A DNA stretch of 64,000 nt, from NCBI GenBank assembly GCA_949317995.1, contig OX439052.1:36209932-36273931 (forward strand), in the 5' to 3' direction. Below the pieces are notes generated by a model that saw only the letters and a list, made by a program, of their open reading frames with translations, did not search any database and was not told where the DNA came from. The position numbers and the translations under genes were made by a program. Shown one piece after another: positions 13,887-25,666 of the stretch; within the stretch, counting starts at the first letter, position 1; each line of letters opens with the position of its first letter. The stretch comes from Acholoe squamosa (lineage: Eukaryota; Annelida; Polychaeta; Phyllodocida; Polynoidae).

Positions 13887-14207
13887 GGGAGTGGTCATTA
13901 TTTATCAACAGGGGGGGGGGTGGTGGGTTTGAGGGGGGGGCGTAAAATTTTCAGACCCCTCCCGAGGGGGGGGCTAAAAAAATTTTGACCCCTCTTGAGG
14001 GGGGGGCTAAAAAAATTCACCCTCTTTTTAGCAAAAAAGCCCGCGCGCTACTATAGATCAAAGAGGGGGCGCGAAAACTCTCCGTGCCTCCGGCGGGGGG
14101 GGGGCGCAAAAAATTTTGACTGCCGTCGAGGGGGGGGCGTAAAAAATTTTCGCGCGTCCGCGCGAAAACCCACCACCCCCCCCTGTTGATAAATAATGAC
14201 CACTCCC
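13887..14207. mobile_element. Complete Harbinger-like MITE, GGGAGTGGTCATTATTTATC family
   Basis: This 321-bp element has inverted repeats gggagtggtcattatttatc... / ...gataaataatgaccactccc and a taa duplication on both flanks (13884-13886 and 14208-14210). The interior holds several G-run segments of 'gaggggggggctaaaaaaatttt' type. It is the intact reference for the half copy at 44173, into which the viral element is inserted. Confidence 0.85.
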
Positions 14208-14210
14208 TAA

Positions 14211-15329
14211 TTGGCCCATTATTGGGATCCAGAAGGTCACAACAAATTGCCTGAATACTTAGGACAAAAATGTCAGATTTCTAGATACTAATTCTGCAAT
14301 TCTGTGAGAATGAATTGAGATATCAACATGATTCCAAAAGATTTGAAATCCTTGCACTCTCCTACACAACTAAGACACAGGGGTTTAGCTCTAACTCCTT
14401 ATCTTAATTTTCATGTGATGTACCTACCTAAGCCTAAGGCCTATACCGTAGCACAAAAGTTAATCACATTGTACCACATGCCATGGCCCTTAATTATTGG
14501 GAAAAATGTATATCTACAAGAAAATAATAGTGGCTAAGCCCAGATACTTGCACAAGTATTTTATTTTCGCCCAAAAGCTATATAGGCCAACAGTGGAAAA
14601 ATAATTTAATTCTGCACTGGCAGTGACACTGCAGCCGCCAGCCACCCACATTGTGTTGGCGATAATATGCGAAATGAACAATTTCAAACCCTATACATAG
14701 TTTCCATAGTTCCTAGAGATAATTTCCATGAACGTTTACGTCAAGTGAATAAAAAACTTAATCTTTGCAAGTTAATCAATGCATAATATGAGTTCGTACC
14801 TATAGAATTTCGCGTGTTTTGATGTACTCTTTTCCTCTTTGAAGGTCGCGCACTCGCTATTTGGTAATGATGTCGTTCAGGATATCGCAAAAATTCTAAA
14901 CAAGTTTTCTTCATGAAATAGGTAGTATAATCATAAAACAACGAATGATATGGTTATGTAATTTATCTGTAGCATTAAGTAAATATGTTCTGTATTTTAC
15001 TTGTCATTGAAGCTACTTCAGTGTCTTAAGAAAATGAATTAATTTCATGAACGGATTCATGTTGGGTCCGTTCTGGTAGATTTGGGACAAATTGCTGTAC
15101 CTGTACATTAGTCAATAAAGCCATCTTGAATCTTGAATCTTGAATCTTGCGAAATTGACTCTTATTTGAGGAGTAGACTGTAGAAGTTGAAGTTTACAGA
15201 ACCGTAGAACAAGAACTTAAGTAAAGTCCACAAACAGCACAGATGCCCACATCAATCACTGTTTTGATTTCTACGACGCGGTCAAAAGGGTATGTAGATT
15301 TTAAAAGGGACAACGGCTTCAAAGCAGTC
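14211..15329. other. Intergenic DNA with a non-LTR 3' tail
   Basis: I see no gene. Around 15080-15150 the plus strand reads 'cctgtacattagtcaataaagccatc' followed by three to four tandem copies of ttgaatc. The same tail is at about 16850-16890. It is the kind of simple-repeat 3' end left by RTE/CR1-like non-LTR retrotransposons. Confidence 0.55.
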
Positions 15330-15976
15330 TACCGTAAAGCGGGGCTATATTGGCCAGTTTTTGTGGTTTTCAGTGTTTGCAATATATTGTGATTTTACTA
15401 TAAGAACTAATCTAAATGCTTGCACTATGAATGAAATTGTATTTAACTTCATTCAAATTGTGCTATTTTTCTTGAGAAAATTAAGGCCTGGCCAAAATAG
15501 CCCCTTTACATAGGGGCTATTTTGGCCGCCTGGGTCGCCATATTTGACCAAACGCCATGTGCAAATTTTTTTTTTTTATTATGGCCTATTGGTTAGAAAA
15601 ATGACATTATAGGGATACTCAAGCATGCTTAAGATCATTTAAAAGTGATTTTGAGCTTCCCAGAGGCTATGCCATACTTTATTCCATCGGCATCTTTTTG
15701 AGGTGAGATATACACAGAGTTCACCAATAGCAGTTTATTTGGCAATTCCTACCACAAAATTGAACCATATTTAAGGTCATGACATTTTGGTCACCTCTTA
15801 TTTCACTTTTTCATTCACAAATCTTCATCAAACATCTTATTTCTTACGTGAAATTAGCTGGAGAATTTGATTTTGGAGTTATTCCAATGTAAAATGATTT
15901 TTTAACTCCACTTATAAAGGAAATCATGTGACCAATATTTGTAAGGGGCTACCGGCCAAAATAGCCCCGAATTACC
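15330..15976. mobile_element. Non-autonomous DNA transposon, GGGGCTATTTTGGCC ends
   Basis: A ~645-bp segment is bounded by inverted repeats: cggggctatattggcc near 15340 and its complement ggccaaaatagccccg near 15954-15969. In the middle (15483-15533) there is a second internal dyad of the same sequence (ggccaaaatagccccttt / aaggggctattttggcc type). No coding capacity. Confidence 0.65.
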
Positions 15977-16085
15977 TAAAATTGAGCAATTTTTTCACTA
16001 AATTCCTAATATTTTCAGCAAAATCCAAATATTGTACCAGGATCAAGAGGATGTCAACATGATTGGAACTTTATTAGCCCATGCA

Positions 16086-16380
16086 CTATGAGCCTTCACA
16101 ATTAGCCAATTTGGCGAATTTCCATCTTATTGTATTAGCCAAAATGCACTTGAATTCGCCACTGACGATTTGGCGAATGGCTAGCGTGAACCCTGGGACC
16201 ACTGCTAATATTTGAGAGAGCTTTCTAGTGTCATCGTGTCTTTTGTAGTAATCAACAAACTTAAGGTATATTGTTTCAAAGACTGACCGCACATTTCTCA
16301 TCTCGGGGATGTTACAATATAATAAGACATGATTGACATCTTGCACAGCATTACAGTATACACACATAGAGTTGACAGGT
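16086..16380 (-). mobile_element. Non-LTR retrotransposon 3'-end fragment (zinc-knuckle region)
   Basis: The minus-strand frame reads MCVYCNAVQDVNHVLLYC, then REM-like spacing, typical of the C-terminal CxxC...H...C segment of CR1/RTE-like reverse transcriptase ORFs. The downstream piece FETIYLKFVDYYKRH appears again on the plus strand at about 16665-16740. The two fragments therefore belong to one family in opposite orientation. Both are short and dead. Confidence 0.65.
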
Positions 16381-16639
16381 TTCTTTCCTTTATATCTTCT
16401 TGACAGGCTGTCAAGAGTAAAGTTATTGACAGTTCAGAGTTTAGCAATAATGCTTCTAATTTTTGGTGATTCTGTATGTGTTAGGTATTCACACTCTTCA
16501 TAAATATCATTGAGATAATCTTTACACATCTTAACAATTCTACACTTGCCAATATTCTCTGGGTTATCAATGTACTGGTTGTATTTCTGAATATGTGCAT
16601 CATTTAGTCTTCTCTTTATATTGTTTTTTGAGTGAGGAC

Positions 16640-16895
16640 TTCAAGATCTAAGATTCAGTCAGTCTTTGAAACAAAATATCTTAAGTATGTTGATTACTAT
16701 AAAAGACACAATGACACTAGAAAACTCTCTCAAATACTAGCAGTGGTCCCATATTGTAAATCACCTAAAAGGCCAGGAGCTGTGAACTGTATATATTCGG
16801 ATATAAAATCTGTCTACAACATCGTAAATGAAAACCTGGTGCTGACATAAGTGTACCTGTGCATTAGTCAATACAGCCATCTTGAATCTTGAAAT
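16640..16895 (+). mobile_element. Non-LTR retrotransposon 3'-end fragment, opposite orientation
   Basis: The plus-strand frame contains FETKYLKYVDYYKRH, nearly the same as the minus-strand fragment at 16086-16380. It is followed by 'cattagtcaatacagccatcttgaatcttga', the same tail as at ~15100. It is a truncated copy without a usable ORF. Confidence 0.6.
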
Positions 16896-17379
16896 CCTCT
16901 TTCCTATCCCCTCGGATGTGTGTGGTGCACATATCTGCGGGCACTGAAACATTCCTCTGTGAAATTGTGTACTGTAATGTAGTTCTCGCCATGAATATGA
17001 TCTTAGCTCTCAAAATGGCGTTAAACTGGGTACTCACTCACTCCTAAAAATCATAAATGACGTCACGCCAAATTTGACCATTTTTGACCCCCCCCTTGTG
17101 CGAATTCACAATGCTGAAGGTATATTTACCAAAAACACAAGGAGTGTGCCATACAGAAGTGTGTGCCCATGAGTTGGTTGCCCCTGCTGCCCAGGGTGTC
17201 CGCAAGCGGTTTTCAAGGCCCTATGCCCAGAAAACTGTAGATTGGACTATGGGTACAGGTACCGTACTACTAATACCGGTACTGACAAATTATTGCCCCA
17301 TACATGTATACATTATGATACATACGTGACTGATAATGCTGTCAATATTTACTTGCAGATCCTGTAACAAGCCAACAAC

Positions 17380-18495
17380 ATGGCAGTACGGATTATAAGC
17401 CGTCTCATTGGTCAACTAACAAGGAGCCAAGTTCCCACTTCAGTTCCAAAACTTGGACAGCGAATATTAATCTCATCGCAAATTACAAACCATTTTCAGG
17501 TTCACCAAGCAGCATTCATCCGGTTTCAACACACAAGCGACAACGGTGGTACACCAACTGGTGACCTGAAGACTAACATCATAACTGCCATTACACAAGG
17601 CACAACGTCTGTGACATTAGACTCACTTTTGTATCACACGTCAACTTTCCACAGCATTATAGACCATATGCTAGAGTTGGACTTTAAAGAAGATCAAGTG
17701 ATTGATCTATTCTTATCAACGCCTCAATTGCTAAATTCTAATGGTGAATTCTTAGAAGATACAATCAGGTTCTTCCGGGGAGAAGGATTCTCTGTGCGCC
17801 AAACTCTTCTATTGCTGAAGCGTAGCCCGGGTGTTGTTGGATCTCGTGGACAAGTGTCCGAGCTCATTTATTTTCTTCGTGATGAGATAAAATTGCCAGA
17901 TAGCAATCTCCAGGAGGTTCTGACGTCACATCCTGAACTACTCTTTAGCTCAGCAGATGAGCTGGCGAATAATTTCAAAGTGCTGATGGATGTGTTTAGA
18001 AGAAGCGATATCCTGCGGATGATTCGCAAGGACCCACTGGTGCTCTTACAGACGGCAAGTGAAGTCAATGCCAAAGTCAACTACATCTATCATAAAATGG
18101 GTCAGGATCAAGTCGAAATGGTCTGGGCAAACATTCTGTGTTACAATCTCGATCACATCCGGGCGCGCCATGAACTCATGGCGCGGATTGGCAGATTTGA
18201 GAAACCTGATAGAAAAGGTGTGACCAAAAACCCCAATCCGTATCTCAAGGACATTCTCAGCGGTAGTGATGCAAGGTTTGCAAAGATGGCAGGAATTACA
18301 CTTGAAGAGTATGAAGTGTTCAAGAAACTACTTCAAGTTGAGAAGGAAACAAAGTTATCAGACTTTCAAGATGAGCTCAATGAGGGTATTGTAGAAGAGG
18401 ATGATGATGACGATGAGGAAGAGGGAAGGCAAAACCAAGGATATCGTGGGGAGATAGTGAAAAGGGAAAGAATGAAGAAAAAAATCATCGATTGA
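17380..18495 (+). CDS. MTERF4: Transcription termination factor 4, mitochondrial (MTERF4-like)
   Basis: The product has 371 residues in a single coding exon; human MTERF4 has 381. MTERF4 is known to partner the rRNA methyltransferase NSUN4 in the mitochondrial matrix and is needed for large-subunit assembly. Residues 1-50 are basic and Ser/Thr-rich, a likely mitochondrial targeting sequence. The middle consists of mTERF-type helical repeats (for example LLLLKRSPGVVGSR, VLTSHPELLF, MIRKDPLVLL). The block RIGRFEKPDRKG...NPNPYLKDIL and then EEYEVFKKLL (about residues 265-325) matches the region that distinguishes MTERF4 from other MTERFs. The C-terminus is acidic (EEDDDDDEEEG), also an MTERF4 trait. 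ATG 17380 follows an acceptor-like site (ttacttgcag ending 17358), so a 5' UTR intron is likely. Confidence 0.92.
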   Translation: MAVRIISRLIGQLTRSQVPTSVPKLGQRILISSQITNHFQVHQAAFIRFQHTSDNGGTPTGDLKTNIITAITQGTTSVTLDSLLYHTSTFHSIIDHMLELDFKEDQVIDLFLSTPQLLNSNGEFLEDTIRFFRGEGFSVRQTLLLLKRSPGVVGSRGQVSELIYFLRDEIKLPDSNLQEVLTSHPELLFSSADELANNFKVLMDVFRRSDILRMIRKDPLVLLQTASEVNAKVNYIYHKMGQDQVEMVWANILCYNLDHIRARHELMARIGRFEKPDRKGVTKNPNPYLKDILSGSDARFAKMAGITLEEYEVFKKLLQVEKETKLSDFQDELNEGIVEEDDDDDEEEGRQNQGYRGEIVKRERMKKKIID

Positions 18496-18538
18496 TCATG
18501 TATTTCTGTTACATGTTCATACTACCGACGTATCATGC

Positions 18539-18556
18539 AATAAAGTTGTGAATAAA
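18539..18556 (+). terminator. Polyadenylation signals of MTERF4
   Basis: Two aataaa hexamers (18539-18544 and 18551-18556) follow the stop codon by 44 and 56 bases, giving a very short 3' UTR. Confidence 0.8.
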
Positions 18557-18923
18557 GCTTGCAGAGAGTTCAGTGTTAGATTTTTTCGGGTACCTTTCTA
18601 ATTATTATATTTTACATCACCTCTTAATGTTCATATCTAGTAGATTATATATTACTCCCTTCAAAGTTCATTCGATGCATAATCAGTCACTGAAGTATAC
18701 CGCATATCAGGCACAGCTTATGCATGGAACACGGATATAAGAATTTTAACTGATTTCAGATTTTTCTCAGTTGGACATACCTATCAATTTGCTCGAAGTT
18801 CAATAGACGGATCAAGGTTCTGTAATATTTTTCTTCAGAATAACTATGCGTAACAGTTTATTTAAGAAATTCTCATTCACTGACGTATATCATTGATGTT
18901 TACTACCGGTAGCCTGATGACAG

Positions 18924-19190
18924 TACCGTAATCTCCCACGTATAAGGCGCATCTAGTTTTAAAATACGATCAAAAGAATTAAAAACTTTTTAGTATAACT
19001 TTTTCTTCTGAATGGATATTCAAAATTCAAAAAGCTATGTGAAGCTAGGCCCCCTGGACCCCCTTTGTCACACTATGACTTAGGTGTAGTGTCATATATC
19101 AAAAGAAAGCTCTCGGTGTCCCCCTTGTAGATCAAGGGAGAACTATAACCCTGCGTATAAGACGCGTCTTATACGCAGGATATTGCGGTA
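18924..19190. mobile_element. MITE, TACCGTAATCTC family, second copy
   Basis: The ends are taccgtaatctcccacg and cgcaggatattgcggta. The interior is inverted with respect to the copy at 328-613, for example 'gtgtcccccttgtagatcaaggg' against 'ggatccacaaggggg'. Confidence 0.7.
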
Positions 19191-19254
19191 TGTCTTGTAG
19201 CATTTGCCTTTAGAGGGTGATGCACCTTGTGATGATCCTTACAGCCGGGATAAA

Positions 19255-19455
19255 AATGGGGGTGTGGATGGGGGGGTCCCCCATGTCACATGTTGGTTTT
19301 AAGAAATGGTCATGTCATATGTCACTTAACTCTCCTTGTCACCTCTAAGAACCTACCATGTCCCATTTAAGAAAACACCTATGTCTTTTGCCTCATGTCA
19401 CTAAGGCCCATGTCACATGTCGATTTTAAGAAATGGCCATGTCACTTAGTGGTCC
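19255..19455. repeat. Dispersed minisatellite, catgtcacatgtcgattttaag units
   Basis: Imperfect ~70-bp units built around 'catgtcacatgt(c/t)g(a/g)ttttaagaaatgg(c/t)catgtca' occur here. The same family occurs in the opposite orientation at 42150-42385. No coding content. Confidence 0.6.
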
Positions 19456-21054
19456 ACACCCATAAAAATGCATTAAATCGTTATACAACTGCCCCAAATC
19501 AAGCCTTATCTCTGCCTTATAGCCTGGCCTTCAACCAATATTAACCCATTATCTCCGTCGTCGTCAAATAACAAGAATGACTCAAATATCAAAATTCCTG
19601 GAAAAACCCCATGCTTGTTTGGTGCAGGTTTGCCATATATATCGAGTATCATGGTCTTGTAGTTACCATAATATGATCATTTTTTAACAACCGGGGGGGG
19701 GGGATGTGGGGCTGGTGTATTTGGGCGTGAAATCTTTTTTGTTTGCCCCCCCCTCCTCTCTACGGATTTTTGTTTTGAAAAAATGGTGCAAGCATTTGTT
19801 GGCATTCCTTACTGGAAAAGTGAGGCGAGTGAAAATTTTTTATTTTAAAAAAAATATTGCCAAACATCACAAAGAGAAAAGTTGTAGAAAGTGAAGCGAG
19901 CGAAATCCGTAGATGAGATTTTTTTTTTGCATTTCCGAAAACATGGAGAGGGAAATCCGTAGACCAACTTTTTGGTGTGGCCTTACACGCAAGAATTTGC
20001 TTAAATTCCACAAGGGGGACACTTCCTAGTGTACTTGAAATACTTCACTCATCTGAAATTGACATCTATCAGATATTCCTGTTTTTCAATTTATCAATTG
20101 ACAAAAAAAAAAAACACAACGACAGAAGATATACATTGTCGGGGAGTAGGGCTTCCCCATGGGGATGTATCACATGTTTATTTCAGCAATAAAACAGTAC
20201 AACAGAATCATAAATAACCATATTATACAAAACAAAACAGGTGGCAATAATGAGAAGAAAGGCGTTACAGAAACCGTAAACTCCTAGATGACAGGTGAAG
20301 CGTGCAAACCGCTTGGATACACAATAATACAAAGAGACCATGTCCAAACAAAGTTTTGATTGTTTCAGTCTCATGCGATATAATCTCCTAAACAGTAATT
20401 CACTAGTTCTCTCCCGAGAAGCTATTGGGCCACTATTTTGTATTTCAGCATTATCAGCCGTGGGTTGGTGGATATATCTGGTGGGGTTAAGTTTAGAGAT
20501 TCCTATATCATGCCATTACTAGCGCTGTGTATATCTTTACAGTCCAATTTTAACCTGCACATATGTATCAAGTATATGTTGTATTTCAACAGGAGTCTCA
20601 GAATTTTGTTTTTTAAATATCTGCAGATTTTGTGGCACCATATACATGTACCGTACTAAGTACCTTGCACACCAAAAGAGGGGGTGCACCTTATCAGAGG
20701 GTATCGGGATCCATTATTGACTAATGAGATAATTCCCTTCATTCACTGAGTAATTTCTAGGGTTCATTAGATAACAACCAATAAGCGAAGTTTCAGTGCT
20801 TATCTCTCCAGGTACCAGATCAATCAAAGGTACCTCCTAAAAGGTCTGTCCTTAACTCAGGGCGCGCCTTACACCTGGGATGTGCCTTATATGTGAGGTA
20901 CCGGTACTACAGTACTAAGTATAGCATTGCCAGGGCTATATCCATGTAACTTTGCCAATGGGCATAACATATCAAAGCCCTATACCGCCTTTGAGGAATT
21001 ATAATGACCAATCTACAGCCTGTACTGCGTATGGTATCGGTAAGTCATCAGATA

Positions 21055-21364
21055 TACCGTAATCTCTCGCTTATAAGGCGCCTCTTATATATGAGGTTTT
21101 AGTTCTCTCTGGATCCACAAGGGGGATACCAAGAAGTTCCTCTTGATATGTTACATTCCCACTTAGTCATAATAGGATATAGTGGGGTTGGGGAGGTTCG
21201 GGGAAGTCTTAGCTATGCATAGCTTTTTGAATTTTCAAAATCCATTCAATAGAACAAAAGTTGTGATTTTTTTTTTGTGGCCATTTTCTAAAACTCTAGG
21301 TGCGTCTTATACGCGAGGTGCGTCTTATACGCGAGGTGCGCCTTATACGCGAGAGATTACGGTA
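21055..21364. mobile_element. MITE, TACCGTAATCTC family, third copy
   Basis: The ends are taccgtaatctctcgctta and cgagagattacggta. Near the right end, the subterminal block 'aggtgcg(t/c)cttatacgcg' is amplified three times in tandem. Internal sequence is collinear with the copy at 328-613. Confidence 0.8.
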
Positions 21365-21650
21365 GAACTTGTGGATAACAGCTTCTTTATCTCCAATACT
21401 CGTAGTACCCACACCAACACTTTAGAAATATACCAGTATGCAAAGTTTTTTACAACTTGATTTGATCGCTTAACTCTCACATGATTGTATTTGGCATTGC
21501 TAAATCAATATAACCTAATATAACATTGGCACTGGCTGAATTCCTATCCATAATCACAAGTCACAATTGACAAAGCCTCTTCAGGAAATCCTTGATATGT
21601 CATCAACACATTAACTGCCGCATGATACTGCAAAATCCACGTTCCTTGGT

Positions 21651-21835
21651 CGTCATGATGCACCAATGCAGTGCTGGTGAGTCCACTTACCAGCACTGCA
21701 TTGAAGCATCATGCTGACCTTTTGGGAGTGTATCAACCCTACCAGCATGACATGAATGTAGCCCTGGAGAGGTGACTCACCAAAACTGCATTTGTGCATC
21801 ATGAATACAAATGGACAGGATTTATTGATGCATTA
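21651..21835. mobile_element. Palindromic hairpin element, CATGATGCACCAATGCAGTG family
   Basis: A long dyad (catgatgcaccaatgcagtgctgg, short spacer, ccagcactgcattgaagcatcatg) is followed by a shared 3' half with 'gaatgtag' and 'gcatcatga' motifs. Further copies lie at 23512-23722 and 28168-28380. I class it as a foldback/MITE family of unknown type. Confidence 0.65.
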
Positions 21836-22189
21836 TGGAGCTCTTAAAGTATTAAGTAGAAAATAATGCTATATGCAGGCTGATGTAGAAACAAATCATT
21901 TTTGAGCATTATCAACTTTTAACCCATTTTTGTGAAACTCGTACGCCAGACAAATATCTTTATACTTCAATTAATTCTTTCTCATTTTTTTTAGAACCAT
22001 TCCCGATTGCCTTAGCCAGGATCGGATGATTTCAAATGTAATCAATTAATAAGTGACTTCAAGATAAGAGGATATAAAACAAATACTATCATACATATAC
22101 ATCATAATCATGTCCTCATGTAATAGTGCTAACTGAATATTTATAAATGAGCAGCCAGGTAGAAGGGGTGCCCTATGCACTTCTGCGCA

Positions 22190-22612
22190 GAGACTCCTTT
22201 CTGTGCAAAAAGATACTTAGAGCCCGGAGAGACCCTTTCTGTGCAAAAAGATACTCAGAGCCCGGAGAGACCCTTTCTGTGTAAAAAGACACTCAGAGCC
22301 CGGAGAGACCCTTTCTGTGCAAAAAGACACTCAGAGCCCGGAGAGACCCTTTCTGTGTAAAAAGACACTCAGAGCCCGGAGAGACCCTTTCTGTGCAAAA
22401 AGATACTCAGAGCCCGGAGAGACCCCTTTTTTGTGCAAAAATAAATACTCAGAGCCCGGAGAGACCCTTTCTGTGTAAAAAGACACTCAGAGCTCGGAGA
22501 GACCCTTTCTGTGCAAAAAGACACTCAGAGCCCGGAGAGACCCTTTCTGTGCAAAAAGATACTCAGAGCCCGGAGAGACCCTTTCTGTGCAAAAAGATAC
22601 TCAAAGCATGGG
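22190..22612. repeat. 38-bp tandem repeat, 11 copies
   Basis: The unit is 'gatactcagagcccggagag' followed by 'accctttctgtgcaaaaa', with few substitutions between copies. One copy near 22420-22445 carries a small insertion. The period is not a multiple of three, so the open frames across it come from frame rotation through a repeat. Degenerate units (ctcagagtgcgaactaccctttcc type) continue to about 22860. Confidence 0.95.
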
Positions 22613-25600
22613 GATCCTTTCCGCAGAACTGAAGAGATGCTCCGATCATATAGCATCCAATCCACATGAAAGAATGCTAGGAGAACAAACATGCTCCTCT
22701 TTTGAAAAAATGCTCAGAGTGCGAACTACCCTTTCCATGTAAAAAAGTTGCCCAAGCGCAAAGCATGATCTTCTTTAGAAAAGATGCTCAGATTGCGAGC
22801 TACCATTTCCATATGAAAAGATGCTCAGAGCGAGCCGCATCTTTTCCATATGAAAAACCTGCTTAGTTTGCACAGCATCCTTCCTGCCTACCTGGTCACA
22901 TCTGGCCTTGTATAATGACAAATCAAGTGCAACATTTTCATATATAACAACTAAATTGTCGAATAACAAGAGTATATGTATATAACTGATCACCAATCCA
23001 CCTATTTCTGATGATAGCTGCATATTATTGTCCAAAAAAAAGGTTGCAAGGGGCCGATAGAAATGCTCACCAAAATTGCTTTCCTGACATACTTTTGAAG
23101 CAAATTAAAACAGTGAAAAATATTGGCGGACTATGGTAAGCCATGATCTATTTTGATACTCTGTACCGATTGTGATTACTGTGTATACTTAACAATATGA
23201 TACTCCTCATGTATACACCAGAAAATTGACTTTTCCACCAGAGCAATTTTTGTGAAGAAACACCTTTTTTTTCATAATATAAGCTAGGCATCTACCCTTT
23301 AAATCCTCCAATTTTTAAAAATGGAACATCATGTCTATAGCCTTAGTTTTCTATATTATGTTTTATCTTATTATTTTTTTTTTTGGAGGGATAGGGACGA
23401 ACTGGACTCTAATAATGGTTGGATATGAGCTTTGTTTATGTATATCTCAATCTGGCTCTGCATCAATAACCGCTTTAACAGCCGCAAAATGCGTCCAAGT
23501 TTATGTTCCTTTGTCGTCATGATGCTCCAATGCACTGCTGGCGAGTCTACTCGCCAGCACTGCATTGGAGCATCATGCCGACCTTCTGCGAGTGTATCGA
23601 TCCGATCCCATCAGGTATGACATATGAATGTAGTCCCGGTGGTTTTTTAGCCAGCGCTGCATTCATGCATCATGACGCCTAATGGGAATGATGCAATAAT
23701 GCATGATGCGGCCGCCTTAAAATAAGGTTTAGCAGTCCTGCTTTGGTTATAACATAACAGGTGCTGGGGTGTGGGGGAAGTAGCTAGAACAGCTTAGCGC
23801 TACCACCGACATACCTTCATGAGTGAGTAAAATTGGTATTTACATATATACAGACAAGAAACAACAGCACTGTACCATGGTTGAGGCAACCTCAACCACA
23901 GGCTTAAACTGGCCTGCGTGTTGAAGGATAAGCACCAGACAAATGTGAGAAACGTGACCAACAGCACAGTCTCTGTGCACATATTTCTGGATGAGTCTTA
24001 TTGGAATTAAGTCACAGCATTTGTGCAATTTTTTCACTAAGTACATATAACCAAATCTCGGTGGAAAATACATTGTAAGATATATACTCTCTGCTGGGAG
24101 AGTTTAGACCTCTCCAAGTCGTGAGACCCATATTGTATGCCGCCTTTACTGGATATGCTACCAGCGAGATTTCAATGGTATAAAGTGGAATCTTCTCAAT
24201 GCCTATTTTGTATGCAAAGATGAGAGGTGCCATTTGCACAGTCCATCACACCTTCTAGATATATCCTCCAACACATATAGCATAAATGCTGTCCAGTTAA
24301 TGCCTGTGGCCATAACAAACCCCTCTTCTACCTCCAGATATGGCCAACACCTAAGACTGTTCTCGCTAGCTCTTAAAGCATTATGACAGGCTCCATCAAT
24401 CATCCCTCTTTATATTGTCCAGTCCTGATGCGTTACGGAATACACAGAAAATAATTTATGGAAATTAATGAGTTTGAGGATGTAGAGCAAGCTCTAGCCT
24501 TTGTCTTTGCATCCAAATGTGTTTGGAGCATTTCCATTGGTTGCCTGGTGCAAAACGTGTCCGCTGACGATGGGATTCGATCCTGCGCAACTTGAACATT
24601 TTGCGGCCCGGGGTCGAGCCGCGAAACCTCACTCAATACCACTTGTTAAGATTTAACTCCCTTTGTCAAAGACAAAGGGAACAAATGAGGCACACATGCC
24701 TTATAAAAATAGCCGACATTCTAGTCTAGAAATGACTCAAAATTTCACCATTTCATTTATAATCTTAAATACCATAGTTGCATTTGTCCAAGCAAGCGTA
24801 TGCATCTACCCCATTCAGTTTTGAGGCACGTCTGATCAGATCCACCGAAACTTAATATCACAAGGAGGGAAAAACAAGGAACCTGTTGAAGTGCATTGCA
24901 AAACAGCGAGAAACAGTACGAGATTTGCGTTATCTGGATGGCCGATTATGTCATTTTACATTTCAGACTTGGGTCAAGACAACACCTGATATGGCTTGCT
25001 AGCACCCTCGGAATCATCCCCTACCTCTCACGCACCCCACCATCACTCAGCATTCTGCACTAATAATTTACAACTTTATACTCCCTTCGGAAAATACAAA
25101 CAAAAGGCTGTACAGAATCCTCCCATGTTGATAATGAACATCGAACCATCCTCGCTGTACAACTGCTCTCAGTTTATCACCGTCGCTTTGTCTTTAAAGT
25201 CTATACTGCAGTGTCGAATTCTCCTTGACTGCTCAAAGTTTTTGACTTGAGTAGCTCAGATTGGCAGCCAGAGGAAGGAGTAGCTCAGCGGGGAGATAGG
25301 CATTGATGCATGAAATAATTTATTTATAGCTAATATCACTGCGGGTTAACCCTAAAAGGGCAGCATAAGGCGCTGAGCCACCGTGCCCATATGTCAGCTC
25401 GATACATAAGTGCAGCAGTGGTAACTTAACAGCTAGCGAGTTCATCAATGTCATATGCACTCTATGGGGTTATCAAATCCAAATGAGTGGGCATGGTACA
25501 CCAAGGAGTGCCGGGAGGTGCCAGTTTTGTGCATCGTTATGACAAATGAATACGATGCTTCAGCGCATAATGCCATCCTTAAAGGGTTAACAGGTCGCTA

Positions 25601-25666
25601 TACACACAGCCTTCGGAGTAACAACGCTTATTTATGACTATATACAGGAAGTCGACCCAGGCAGTC
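22613..25666. other. Intergenic DNA with repeats, no gene seen
   Basis: The stretch contains a hairpin-family copy (23512-23722) and degenerate 38-bp units to ~22860. Near 25279-25300 is a short tRNA A-box-like piece (gtagctcagcggggaga), which may be a SINE remnant. The downstream side of the USP25/28 gene also lies here, with a possible minus-strand aataaa at 25319-25324. No exon is supportable. Confidence 0.4.
23512..23722. mobile_element. Palindromic hairpin element, second copy
   Basis: The dyad catgatgctccaatgcactg ... cagcactgcattggagcatcatg is followed by the same 3' half as at 21651. Confidence 0.65.

Noticed and set aside
22175-22632. Open frames in the 38-bp array; possible CRISPR-like array
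   Set aside because: Units abut directly without unique spacers and the genome is eukaryotic. The coding appearance comes from a 38-bp period rotating through frames.
24560-24650. tRNA gene or tRNA-derived SINE on the minus strand
   Set aside because: There is a B-box-like ggatcgaatccc, but no acceptable A box or cloverleaf could be drawn around it.
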